Assembly (NCBI RefSeq): GCF_028736235.1
Contig: NZ_CP117884.1
Coordinates: forward strand, 2,418,001-2,482,000
Length of the DNA stretch: 64,000 nt
Direction of reading: 5' to 3'
Origin: Lacticaseibacillus pabuli
Lineage (GTDB): Bacteria; Bacillota; Bacilli; Lactobacillales; Lactobacillaceae
In this document: positions 38,072 through 46,189 of the stretch, piece by piece
Position numbering within the stretch: the first letter of the stretch is position 1
Layout of the letters: each line of letters opens with the position of its first letter
The notes under the pieces: model-generated
What the model was told of the DNA's origin: nothing
Seen by the model: only the letters and a program-made list of their open reading frames with translations
Database searches by the model: none
Program-made: the position numbers and the translations under genes

Positions 38072-38153
38072 GCCTTTCACATAGTTTGCCATTATCGGCA
38101 ATGTCTTCTGCGTGTATTCTATCAACATCTTTAGAACAATGAGGTGTAACTTG

Positions 38154-39386
38154 ATGAACGCAGAACAACTTGAAGACATTGCTTTATTTCGGTATGAGCT
38201 GATTCAGCCGCTCATTGCGGAATCGTTCCCTGATCATACAAAACAAGAATACATGAAACGGATTGCCGCAACCGAGATGGTCTTGCCTAACGGTAAGCGA
38301 GGGACAGTTGGTGTCGGAACTTTGAAAGAATGGGCAGCGAATTATCGCAAGTTCGGCTTAAAAGGATTGAAACCTAAGCGCCGGAACGATGCGGGTAACA
38401 ACCGTCGCCTTAACGATGAACAAAAAGCAGAAATAATTCGGCTTAAAACCCAAAGCCCGAATCGGCCAGCCACAGTAATTCGTAAACGGATGATCATGAC
38501 TGGCTTCTTTGCCCAAGGGGTTCCTTCCGAGAGCACATTTCAGCGTTATCTGGCGCAGGTCACTCCCGAGCTTCAGCGGTCTCAAAACGAGGACATGCGG
38601 GCGTTTGAAATGAGCCATGTCAACGAGCTGTGGCAGATCGACACCACCCATGGTCCCTTTATCCTGGCTGGCGGCCGCAAGCGGAAGGTTTATATCGTTG
38701 GCATTATCGATGACGCCTCGCGATATCTGGTTGGCTGGGGTATGTTCTTCGAAGACAATGCCGTAAATGTCCAGACGACTCTCAAGCAAGCCATCGCCAC
38801 CTACGGGCGGCCGCGGCAACTTTACGCCGACAACGGTAAGCCATACGTGAACAAGCAGCTTGCCCTAATCTGCGCTGAATTGGGGATCGGCATGCGCCAC
38901 GCTGCGGTCTATCACGGTAACCAGAAAGGTAAGATTGAGCGCTGGTTTGGCGTTATGAAGCAGCAGTGGATGGCGGACATCAACTATGAGGAGTACCAGT
39001 CATTAGAAGCCCTGCGGGCCGAGTTCGCCAAGTATGTTCGTGATCGCAATAATCAGATCAATCGCAACCTTGGAGAGCATGTCACACCAATGGACCGGTT
39101 TTGTGAGGAACCAGAGGCAATCCATAAAGTACCCAAGGTGGCGCTGGAGCGAGCATTCTTACACCGTGAAACTCGCAAGGTCGCTAACGATGGCACGATT
39201 AGTCTGAATAAGCAGCAATATGAGACTGGTCGAGCAACAATTGGGGCAACAGTCACAGTCCGCTATCAGCCGGACTTATCGAAAGTGTACATCGAGTGGG
39301 AGGAAGCACTCGTGGAAGTGCGGCCGGTGGATAAGCTGGAAAACGCCCACGTCAAGCGGCAGCAAGTGCGATTGGCGGAGGGCTAA
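38154..39386 (+). CDS. DDE transposase (rve-type, TniA/TnsB-like)
   Basis: 410 residues. The N-terminus is a helix-turn-helix region (GVGTLKEWAANYRKFGLKGLKPKRR). The RNase H-like core carries D in LWQIDTTHGPF, D in QLYADNGKPYV and E in GNQKGKIERWFGVM. A Mu-type C-terminal beta-barrel follows (TISLNKQQYETGRATIGATVTVRY). ATG at 38154 follows GAGGTG. The next gene, an ATPase, starts four bases after its stop. The catalytic residues look intact, so the element may still be active. Confidence 0.94.
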   Translation: MNAEQLEDIALFRYELIQPLIAESFPDHTKQEYMKRIAATEMVLPNGKRGTVGVGTLKEWAANYRKFGLKGLKPKRRNDAGNNRRLNDEQKAEIIRLKTQSPNRPATVIRKRMIMTGFFAQGVPSESTFQRYLAQVTPELQRSQNEDMRAFEMSHVNELWQIDTTHGPFILAGGRKRKVYIVGIIDDASRYLVGWGMFFEDNAVNVQTTLKQAIATYGRPRQLYADNGKPYVNKQLALICAELGIGMRHAAVYHGNQKGKIERWFGVMKQQWMADINYEEYQSLEALRAEFAKYVRDRNNQINRNLGEHVTPMDRFCEEPEAIHKVPKVALERAFLHRETRKVANDGTISLNKQQYETGRATIGATVTVRYQPDLSKVYIEWEEALVEVRPVDKLENAHVKRQQVRLAEG

Positions 39387-39389
39387 CAG

Positions 39390-40190
39390 ATGGACTTCAC
39401 GATGTTTTACGGGATGAGTCATAACCCGTTCGATAAGACCGCACCGAAGGTGGTCGAGACAATCGACTTTAAGGAAATGAATGTACGCCTCAAGTATCTG
39501 ACAAACGTACTGGGCATCGGCCTGATTACTGGCCGACCTGGTGCAGGCAAGACAGTAATTCTTCGGGAGTACGCGCAGCGTCTCAATCCTAATCAATACC
39601 GGGTAAGCTATTTACCCCTGAGCACCGTTAGCGTAAGTGACTTCTATAACCAGCTTGCTGTTTCACTGGGCATTGAACCGGCGTTTCGTAAGTCTGCCAA
39701 GTTTCGTCAGATTCAAGAGCGAATTAGCGAGCTCCACGACGTGGAACACATCACGCCGGTGTTTATTTTGGACGAGGCCCAGTATCTGAGTGGCTTGATC
39801 TACAACGAGCTAGTCCTTTTGACAAACTTCGGCATGGATGCCGAGAACAAATGCTTAATCATTTTAGCTGGCTTACCTCAGCTTACCCAGTTATTACAAC
39901 GGCCACAGTTTGAAGCCTTCAGGCAGCGGATCACGATCAAGTATCAAGTAGTCGGCATGGAATACGCGGATAGCCAACAGTACGTGAAGGAAAAGTTCAG
40001 TTCAGCTGGCGTTCTGGATGACATCATTACCGACGAAGCATTGAAGAACATGTTTACCAACTCAGGCGGGAGTATTCGCCGTCTAGATCAAATGATCACG
40101 AAAAGCTTGATTATTGGGGCGCAACAAGAAAAACGCCTTATCGACAACGAAGTCGTCTACCAGGCAAACGCCGAGGTGGCGCTGGGATAG
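39390..40190 (+). CDS. AAA ATPase of the transposon (TniB/TnsC/ExeA-like)
   Basis: 266 residues. Walker A is ITGRPGAGKTVILREYA and Walker B VFILDEAQYLSG, with a sensor region CLIILAGLPQLTQLL and arginine-finger-like FRQRITIKYQV. FYGMSHNPFDKTAPK at the N-terminus is the ExeA-type beginning. These ATPases choose target DNA and activate the transposase. It is translationally coupled to the transposase gene. Confidence 0.93.
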   Translation: MDFTMFYGMSHNPFDKTAPKVVETIDFKEMNVRLKYLTNVLGIGLITGRPGAGKTVILREYAQRLNPNQYRVSYLPLSTVSVSDFYNQLAVSLGIEPAFRKSAKFRQIQERISELHDVEHITPVFILDEAQYLSGLIYNELVLLTNFGMDAENKCLIILAGLPQLTQLLQRPQFEAFRQRITIKYQVVGMEYADSQQYVKEKFSSAGVLDDIITDEALKNMFTNSGGSIRRLDQMITKSLIIGAQQEKRLIDNEVVYQANAEVALG

Positions 40191-40243
40191 CAAGTAATGG
40201 GTCGGCAGAAGCCGGCCTATTTCAATACTCCAAACCGACGGAG

Positions 40244-40364
40244 GGAATAATTTGCCGGATCACCAAGTTAAAAATCAAAAACGTCACATTAGTCCGGCGA
40301 AACAGAGTTGTTTCAGGCCGAAATAATGTGACGAATGGATGCCGGAATAGCGTGCCGCGCGACA
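40244..40364. repeat. Right end of the transposon
   Basis: Sites related to the left end: GGAATAATTTGCCGG (40244-40258), GTCACATTAGTCCGG (40283-40297) and its partner CCGAAATAATGTGAC (40318-40332), then the CGACA terminus at 40364. Confidence 0.75.
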
Positions 40365-40504
40365 ACTTCAGTCAAATCATTCCAAAAATCTTCCCACTCC
40401 TGAACTCCCCATGCGTAACCCCGTTGATACATCGGAATGGCCAAATTGTTTCCTTCGCTAAAAAGTACATCCAAGGTTTGTTTTTCAAAATTCATTTCGG
40501 TCAA
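40365..40504 (-). pseudogene. DUF262/GmrSD-like protein, 5' part
   Basis: The first 46 codons of the DUF262 gene, from TTG at 40504 behind GGGGGA (an ATG three codons later lacks spacing). It contains LAIPMYQRGYAWGVQEWEDFW, the N-terminal motif of the domain. The frame then enters the transposon and stops within it after IRHIISA. Joined to 37345 across the duplicated ACTTCA it forms a continuous protein of about 535 residues. The 250 bp upstream (40510-40700) is AT-rich with no gene seen. Confidence 0.9.
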
Positions 40505-40707
40505 AGTTGATTCCCCCAGTTTATATTTGTGAATTGGTTACTTAATTAGATCACACCCTTTTCTAGTGATCAACAACAAATAAATAAAATAGTGAAATTA
40601 GCAATACAATTCAAAACGCCGTCCGATCTTATGAAAATATAATAGTACTAACAAACTTTTCTCTAACCATACAAAATGACATTAGAATCCATTTTGAGGT
40701 TACAAAA

Positions 40708-40740
40708 AGGGCCACGAAAAATAGATTTTCCGTGGTCCCT
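40708..40740 (-). terminator. Terminator of PTS IIC copy 2
   Basis: AGGGACCACGGAAAA pairs with TTTTCGTGGCCCT and is followed by TTTTTG on the minus strand. Confidence 0.92.
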
Positions 40741-40757
40741 CAATTAAGATCTAATTA

Positions 40758-42086
40758 TTAAGCCTTGGCTTTGTCCTCTTCTTTTTCCATTGCGACCTGA
40801 CGTGCAGCAATGCTGTCGTTCAGCTTGACGAATGGCATGTAGAACAGGATTCCTAAGACGACGACCGCCGCCTGAATGACTGGCGCACGCCAGTCACCAC
40901 CCGTTGCGAGGAACGAGTTCAGGAAGATTGGTGTGGTCCATGGCACCTGAATCACCATTGGCTTCATCCAACCCAGCACGGTTGTGAGCCATGCCACGAA
41001 GATTCCGAATGAAGGCAGCACGATAAATGGAATGATGGTTGCCACGTTGTACACGATTGGGTAGCCGAAGATGACTGGTTCGTTGATGTTAAAGATCCCT
41101 GGTACCAATGCAAACTTCGACACGTTCCGAGATGCCTTGTTGCGGCTAATCAAGAACGTTGCGGCCAGCAAGCAGAGCGTACTGCCAGAGCCACCCATCA
41201 AGGCGAAGGACTGAACGAGTGACAAGTTGATGATGTTCGGAATCGCGTGACCCGCGTTGTAAGCGGCCGTGTTCTGAACGATGTTGATGATCAGTAGTGG
41301 TTCGAGGATGGAACTGTAGATAACTGAGAAGTGAATCCCGAAGAGCCAGAGCAGGTTGGCCAATGTGTAAATGACCAGCGTGCCGACAATCCCGGTCCCA
41401 ATCCCGCGCAGTGGTTCCTGGATGAACGTCGTAATCAGGGAAATCAGGTTCATCCCCGTTGTGGCGAACAGCAGTGCCGAGATAATAGCAAAGAATGAGA
41501 GCACCAGAATGACTGGAATCAAAACATTAAATGAGTCCCCAACTGCAGGTGGGACTTGGTCGCCAAGGTTAACTTGCAGCTGCTTGATGTTCGAAATCTT
41601 GATGAAAATTTCCGTTGCAACCAGACCCATGATGATCCCGGCGAACATACCACCCGTACCCATGTTGGCGTATGAGAGTGCACCGGTCACGTTAATGGCC
41701 TTGGTGGCGCCAACTGGAATCAGCGAAACGGTGTTAGGCATCATGACAACCAATGTGGCCATGGATACCATCGCAGCAGCCAATGGTTTGTCAAAGCCCT
41801 TGTTCTTTGCAAGGAAGTAACCAATCATAGTGGCAATCAGCAAACTTGAGATGTTCAGGGTCGCGTTCGACAAGGTCGTGCCCCAGTACTGCACGTTCAG
41901 CAGCGTTTTGCCCTTAAAGATCCAGGTGAAAACGGTGTTGTTCAGCAGTGTCGCCAGCCCAGCCAGAATGTACAGTGGCATGATGGTCGCAAAGGCATCA
42001 CGCAGCGAACGCAAGTGAATTTCGTTACCGATTTTGACGGCAACCTTGATGAAACCTTGGCCGAATTTCGTATCCTCCAAAGCCAT
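40758..42086 (-). CDS. celB: PTS cellobiose-type IIC transporter (copy 2)
   Basis: 442 residues, a close paralogue of the gene at 34212; the two share nearly every motif (MALEDTKFGQGF, VPPAVGDSFNVLIPV, FNINEPVIFGYPIVYN). Differences cluster in loops and at the C-terminus, which here ends in a Lys/Glu-rich tail. ATG at 42086 follows AAGGAG. Upstream are a cre-like site at 42240 and an ATGTATATACAT palindrome at 42313, the same box as at the GntR-GH1 region, so this copy may belong to that regulon. Confidence 0.95.
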   Translation of the reverse strand: MALEDTKFGQGFIKVAVKIGNEIHLRSLRDAFATIMPLYILAGLATLLNNTVFTWIFKGKTLLNVQYWGTTLSNATLNISSLLIATMIGYFLAKNKGFDKPLAAAMVSMATLVVMMPNTVSLIPVGATKAINVTGALSYANMGTGGMFAGIIMGLVATEIFIKISNIKQLQVNLGDQVPPAVGDSFNVLIPVILVLSFFAIISALLFATTGMNLISLITTFIQEPLRGIGTGIVGTLVIYTLANLLWLFGIHFSVIYSSILEPLLIINIVQNTAAYNAGHAIPNIINLSLVQSFALMGGSGSTLCLLAATFLISRNKASRNVSKFALVPGIFNINEPVIFGYPIVYNVATIIPFIVLPSFGIFVAWLTTVLGWMKPMVIQVPWTTPIFLNSFLATGGDWRAPVIQAAVVVLGILFYMPFVKLNDSIAARQVAMEKEEDKAKA

Positions 42087-42239
42087 GTTCAACAACTCCT
42101 TTTGTGTAAAACCTGCACCAGCCGAGCAAGCGGCGTCTGCCCCGACACCGCGAATATGAATCTGAACAATTTCCGGAGAAGCAATCGTTCGGCCAATGCG
42201 TTAGTAACGACAATTTGTGCCCATCAGAGGCGGCAGTTT

Positions 42240-42324
42240 GGAAAGCGCTGTCACTTCATCAGCAACTAAAGTATACACCATGAATCGGTAAACACAATAC
42301 ATTTATTTAATTATGTATATACAT
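42240..42324 (-). promoter_or_regulatory. cre-like site, promoter and GntR box upstream of IIC copy 2
   Basis: TGACAGCGCTTTCC (42240-42253) matches 12 of 14 cre positions. A TATACT -10 lies near 42270-42275 with TTGTGT 16 bp upstream. ATGTATATACAT at 42313-42324 is a perfect palindrome shared with the boxes at 32321 and 32629. Confidence 0.7.
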
Positions 42325-42406
42325 TTGTGATTAATGAAAAACTCAGTCGCAAATCAATCGTCACTTAAGACGCCGCCAACGCGCCATATCCCCCCTTAGA
42401 CACAAA

Positions 42407-42437
42407 AACAGGCGCTGCCACAACGGCAACACCTGTT
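42407..42437 (-). terminator. Terminator of rarA
   Basis: AACAGGTGTTGCC pairs with GGCAGCGCCTGTT and is followed by TTTTG on the minus strand. Confidence 0.9.
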
Positions 42438-42440
42438 AGT

Positions 42441-43808
42441 TTAATCATCTTGAGGTTTCGGATCATGCTTCTTGTGCCAGTCTGCGATCTCCTGCAGGCG
42501 TTGTGCCCAGCGGACCTCACTCCCCTGATTGCTGGGGTGGTAATAATGCTTACCCTGCAAGTTTTCGGGCATCGTGCTCATGGTAGTCAGCTTATCTGGC
42601 GCATCCTGAGCGTACTGGTAATCCTTGCCATAGCCGATATCCTTCATGAGTTTTGTGACCCCGTTGCGAATTTGCAGCGGGACGGGTTCGGCCAAGGTGT
42701 GCTCGGCGTCCGCCTTCGCCGCATTATAGGCGTCGTACACGGAACTCGTTTTCGGTGCTAGTGCCAAGTACGCCGTTGCGTGCGCCAAATTGACGGAACA
42801 TTCGGGCATCCCCAGAAACTGACTCGCCTGAAAAGCAGCGACCGCAATTTCCAGGGCGCGCGAATCCGCCAAGCCAACATCTTCACTGGCAAACTGCACC
42901 AAACGCCGCGCCACATATAGCGGATCTTCTCCCGCCACCAGCATCCGGCTCAACCAGTAGAGCGCCGCATCCACGTCCGAATTACGCATGGACTTGTGCA
43001 GGGCTGAAATCAGGTTGTAGTGCTCCTCACCGTTCTTATCGTAGAGTAAGGCCTTCTTACCCATAATCTGGGCCAGGTCGTCCTCATTCACAATCGTCGT
43101 GTCCCCGTCGACGCGGCCGTTCGTAACCGCCATCTCCAGGGTGTTCAGCGCGGTTCGGGCGTCGCCGTTCGCGTACACTGCGACACGCCGCATCAGTTCT
43201 GGCGCAACCTTCACCTTAAAATCACCAAAGCCCCGCGGATCCTTCAGTGCCCGTTGTTGCAGGCTCACGAGATCATCGGTACTGAGCGCGTGCAGAACGA
43301 ATACCCGCAGTCGCGACAGTAGCGCGGAGTTAATTTCAAAGCTAGGGTTCTCCGTCGTTGCCCCGATAAGGATGATACTGCCGCGTTCAACGTATGGCAG
43401 AAAGGCATCCTGCTGGGCTTTGTTGAAACGGTGAATTTCATCAACAAAGACAATGGTCTTCTTGCCGGCGACGCGCGCCGACTCGGCTTCTTCCATCACA
43501 TTACGAATATCCTTAATGCCGCTGGAAACCGCCGAAAAGGTCACAAATCGTGCCTTCGTCTTCCGCGCAATGAGCCGCGCCAGTGTCGTCTTGCCAACAC
43601 CAGGTGGCCCCCAAAAAATCATCGAGCTAATTTGGTCGCGTTCAATCAAGTTGTACAGGACGCGCCCCGGCGCAATCAGATTCTGTTGGCCCGCGAACTC
43701 ACTCAATTCCGTGGGCCGCAGACGACTGGCGAGCGGTTGGTAGCCACTATCTGGCCCGTCTTCTTCTGGCTTGGGCTCGTCTGTATCAAACAACGATTCC
43801 TGACGCAT
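42441..43808 (-). CDS. rarA: Replication-associated recombination protein RarA (MgsA)
   Basis: 455 residues, a clamp-loader-like AAA+ ATPase acting at stalled replication forks. Walker A is FWGPPGVGKTTLARLIA, Walker B VFVDEIHRFNKAQQDAFLP, sensor 1 ATTENPSFEIN. The C-terminal tetramerisation part includes SALHKSMRNSDVDAALYWLSRMLVAGEDPLYVARRL and PLQIRNGVTKLMKDIGYGK. ATG follows GGGAGGTGAG. It follows a GNAT-like gene on the same strand with a 36-bp gap. Confidence 0.96.
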   Translation of the reverse strand: MRQESLFDTDEPKPEEDGPDSGYQPLASRLRPTELSEFAGQQNLIAPGRVLYNLIERDQISSMIFWGPPGVGKTTLARLIARKTKARFVTFSAVSSGIKDIRNVMEEAESARVAGKKTIVFVDEIHRFNKAQQDAFLPYVERGSIILIGATTENPSFEINSALLSRLRVFVLHALSTDDLVSLQQRALKDPRGFGDFKVKVAPELMRRVAVYANGDARTALNTLEMAVTNGRVDGDTTIVNEDDLAQIMGKKALLYDKNGEEHYNLISALHKSMRNSDVDAALYWLSRMLVAGEDPLYVARRLVQFASEDVGLADSRALEIAVAAFQASQFLGMPECSVNLAHATAYLALAPKTSSVYDAYNAAKADAEHTLAEPVPLQIRNGVTKLMKDIGYGKDYQYAQDAPDKLTTMSTMPENLQGKHYYHPSNQGSEVRWAQRLQEIADWHKKHDPKPQDD

Positions 43809-43844
43809 TCGCTCACCTCCCTATTTCAAAGCGTTTCGGCTGGT

Positions 43845-44369
43845 TTAAAAACGATAAGTCGGCAAATCGACCACATCTTCAGCGTGCAACTCAAGCTGGC
43901 CGTCTGATTGCTCGGTAAAATGATTTGCCAAGTACAACTCCCGGTCAGCAGGGCGCACAATCTGGCCCGCAACCATGCGTGTTAGGCCCAACTCGTGCAC
44001 CGCAAAACCAATCATTCGCGGTAGTACCTCTGCTAATACCGCAGGATCCGCCGTTGCTGGCGCAGCCATCCGCACGGTCGCGCAACGCTGGTCGGTGCTA
44101 AAGCCGTAAATCCCAAACGTTGCGAGCAGGTCGTCTGCGCCGCGCGTGCCGACACCATACAGCAAGGCCCGATTCGCCATCACGAGGGCCATCGCACGGT
44201 TAACAAAGTGCGCCGTTTCGGTAATTTCAGTATCAATCGGCCGTCCCTGCGCAATCGCAATGTCGCGCATGTGCCGCATCGCCAAAATATCTTTGAGCTT
44301 GAAGTTGGTCAACCAGTCGAGGTTGTAATGCCGCGACATAATGGGATGATACTTTTCAAAATTTTGCAT
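43845..44369 (-). CDS. GNAT-fold acetyltransferase-like protein
   Basis: 174 residues, soluble. FKLKDILAMRHMRDIAIAQGRP, ALLYGVGTRGADDLLATFGIYGF and LPRMIGFAVHELGLTRMVAGQIV suggest a degenerate GNAT fold of the RimJ type, with the usual acetyl-CoA loop (Q/RxxGxG/A) not clearly recognisable. It probably shares a promoter with rarA downstream. Substrate unknown; the family call is moderate. Confidence 0.6.
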   Translation of the reverse strand: MQNFEKYHPIMSRHYNLDWLTNFKLKDILAMRHMRDIAIAQGRPIDTEITETAHFVNRAMALVMANRALLYGVGTRGADDLLATFGIYGFSTDQRCATVRMAAPATADPAVLAEVLPRMIGFAVHELGLTRMVAGQIVRPADRELYLANHFTEQSDGQLELHAEDVVDLPTYRF

Positions 44370-44432
44370 GACTGCGCCCTCTTTTCTTGTCTACTTACTA
44401 ACTTAAGTTTAGCACAATTTCAGACACAAAAA

Positions 44433-44460
44433 TGGCGCCATTCCAGCTAGGAATGGCGCC
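44433..44460 (-). terminator. Terminator of the purine permease gene
   Basis: GGCGCCATTCC/GGAATGGCGCC stem with a 5-nt loop and ATTTTTG on the minus strand. Confidence 0.93.
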
Positions 44461-44470
44461 GCAGACAGGT

Positions 44471-45928
44471 TTACAGAATGGCTAAAATGACAAAATTCAG
44501 GATGAAGCCCAGTGTCGCAATGGCAAGCACCGGATGAATCTGGCGCCACTTACCCTGCACAATCTTGATGAGGCAGTAAAAGATGAATCCGGCAGCAATC
44601 CCGTATGAGATGTTGTAGATGAGTCCCATGACGATTGATGCCATGAACGCGGGAATCGCTTCAGTCAGGTCAGACCAATTGATTTCCTTAAGTGAGCTGG
44701 CCATCATGACCCCGACCATTAGCAAGGCTGGCGCGGTCGCTTGTGTCGGCACCACACTGATGAGGGGAGCGAAGAAGCTGGAGATAAGGAAGAGAACCGC
44801 AACCGTGACGGCCGTCAGCCCCGTGCGTCCCCCGGCGGCAATCCCGGCAGCACTTTCCACATAGGTCGTGGTGTTAGAGGTCCCCACCACTGCCCCGATG
44901 GAGGTAGCAATGGAGTCAGCGAACAACGCCCGGTCAAGGCGCGTGCTGAAACCGGATGAGGTTTCGAGTTTCTGCATGTCACTATCGGAGAAAATACCGG
45001 TGCGCCGGCCAGTCCCGATGAACGTCCCCAGCGTGTCAAAGGTATCCGAGAAGCAGAAGGCAAAGATCGTCATCAGGGACAGCAGGATGTGGCTCCCATC
45101 GCTAAACAGGGTGCTCATCCCGTGTGGCCCAAACGCAGCGCCAAACGTGGTACCTAGCTGTGCAAAGGAGTTTCCCAAGGAGGCGCTCGCGGCAAAGTGC
45201 GTGCTCGTGACGCCCATCGGAACCCCAATCAGCGTGGTCAGCACGATCCCGATTAACACGGCACCTGGCACCTTCTTCACGAGCAGAATGACCATCAACA
45301 CGATTCCAATCACTGCTAATAGGACGCCTGGTGTCGTGAAATTGCTCAGTGCCGGCACAATACCACCACCCGTAACGACGGAGGAAACCCCACCTTTGAA
45401 GTGGGTTGTGGCGGCGTTGTAGGTCGCCCCGTTAATACTTAGGATGTTACTGGCGTCGGAGGTGAAGTTCAGGAGTCCGGCATTCTTAAGTCCGATGTAA
45501 CCAACGAAGACCCCAATCCCGCCCCCAATGGCATGCTGGAGAACTTCTGGGATGGCGACGATAATCAACTTACGAATCTTGGTGACGGTAATGAAGATAT
45601 TGAACACCCCGCAAATGAAGACAAGGGCGAGTGCCTGCTGCCAAGAATACCCTAGGGCAAAGACAACGGTATAGGTAAAGAAGGCGTTCAGTCCCATCCC
45701 TGGCGCCAGCGCGTACGGTACGTTGGCGAAGAGCCCCATCACCAGTGTCCCAATCGCAGACGCAATGATGGTTGCTAAGAATACCGCCTGACTGGGCATG
45801 CCTGCCAGGGACAGAATCTGTGGATTAACAAACAAAATATATGACATTGCGAAGAACGTGGTAAATCCGGCAACAACTTCCGTGCTGACTGAAGTATTGT
45901 TCGCCTTTAGCTTGAAAAAGTTATTCAT
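44471..45928 (-). CDS. NCS2 purine permease (AzgA/PbuG/PbuO type)
   Basis: 485 residues, about 13 membrane segments; a proton-coupled importer of adenine, guanine or hypoxanthine. Family motifs are EVVAGFTTFFAMSYILFVNP near the N-terminus, ALAPGMGLNAFFTYTVVF, HAIGGGIGVFVGYIGLKNAG, FSDTFDTLGTFIGTG and TTTYVESAAGIAAGGRTGLTA. ATG follows GAGGAG. PurBox-like sequences overlap its promoter, consistent with purine-dependent control. No purine riboswitch is evident in the leader. The substrate among the purines cannot be fixed. Confidence 0.93.
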   Translation of the reverse strand: MNNFFKLKANNTSVSTEVVAGFTTFFAMSYILFVNPQILSLAGMPSQAVFLATIIASAIGTLVMGLFANVPYALAPGMGLNAFFTYTVVFALGYSWQQALALVFICGVFNIFITVTKIRKLIIVAIPEVLQHAIGGGIGVFVGYIGLKNAGLLNFTSDASNILSINGATYNAATTHFKGGVSSVVTGGGIVPALSNFTTPGVLLAVIGIVLMVILLVKKVPGAVLIGIVLTTLIGVPMGVTSTHFAASASLGNSFAQLGTTFGAAFGPHGMSTLFSDGSHILLSLMTIFAFCFSDTFDTLGTFIGTGRRTGIFSDSDMQKLETSSGFSTRLDRALFADSIATSIGAVVGTSNTTTYVESAAGIAAGGRTGLTAVTVAVLFLISSFFAPLISVVPTQATAPALLMVGVMMASSLKEINWSDLTEAIPAFMASIVMGLIYNISYGIAAGFIFYCLIKIVQGKWRQIHPVLAIATLGFILNFVILAIL

Positions 45929-46013
45929 GACGGTCTCCTCATTCGTTTGGAATGGTTTAAGTTTAAGGCCCGCCGTGAATTAATACAAGTACATTTACAC
46001 ATGATTTTAAATA

Positions 46014-46087
46014 ATCATTCGTGTTTAAACGTGTAACCGTTTATAAGAACGTGAATTATAATATTGATTTTGCTAAACACGAACATT
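46014..46087 (-). promoter_or_regulatory. Two PurBox-like sites at the permease promoter
   Basis: AAACACGAACATT at 46075-46087 (plus strand) and AAACACGAATGAT at 46014-46026 (minus strand) resemble PurR boxes (AWWWCCGAACWWT). A TATAAT -10 lies at 46055-46060 on the minus strand, so the first box covers the -35 region. Confidence 0.6.
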
Positions 46088-46108
46088 GATTGTGGCGTGT
46101 CAAGACAA

Positions 46109-46136
46109 GAGCCACCGTAGTTTCCCACGGTGGCCC
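46109..46136 (-). terminator. Terminator after the D-2-hydroxyacid dehydrogenase gene
   Basis: GGGCCACCGT pairs with ACGGTGGCTC; T residues follow only weakly on the minus strand. Confidence 0.7.
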
Positions 46137-46189
46137 TGTTTAAACATCAAAATAATGGTTGCTTACTTGAGCACTCCAAATAAATAAAA

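Larger units (their letters stand above)
37346..40364 (+). mobile_element. 3,019-bp transposon with DUF6431, DDE transposase and AAA ATPase
   Basis: Ends are imperfect inverted repeats beginning TGTCG: left TGTCGACACGCACTTTATA, right TGTCGCGCGGCACGCTATT. It is flanked by a direct 6-bp target duplication ACTTCA (37340-37345 and 40365-40370). Deleting the element and one repeat joins the two DUF262 fragments in frame, giving DLTEVIEDKEADH. Each end also carries repeated GGAATAATTTGCCG-type sites. Gene content resembles Tn7/Tn552-like transposition modules with a transposase and a TnsC/ExeA-like ATPase. Confidence 0.93.

Noticed and set aside
45929..46110. Purine riboswitch in the permease leader
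   Set aside because: The conserved purine-aptamer core and three-way junction were not found; PurBox-like sites explain the control better.
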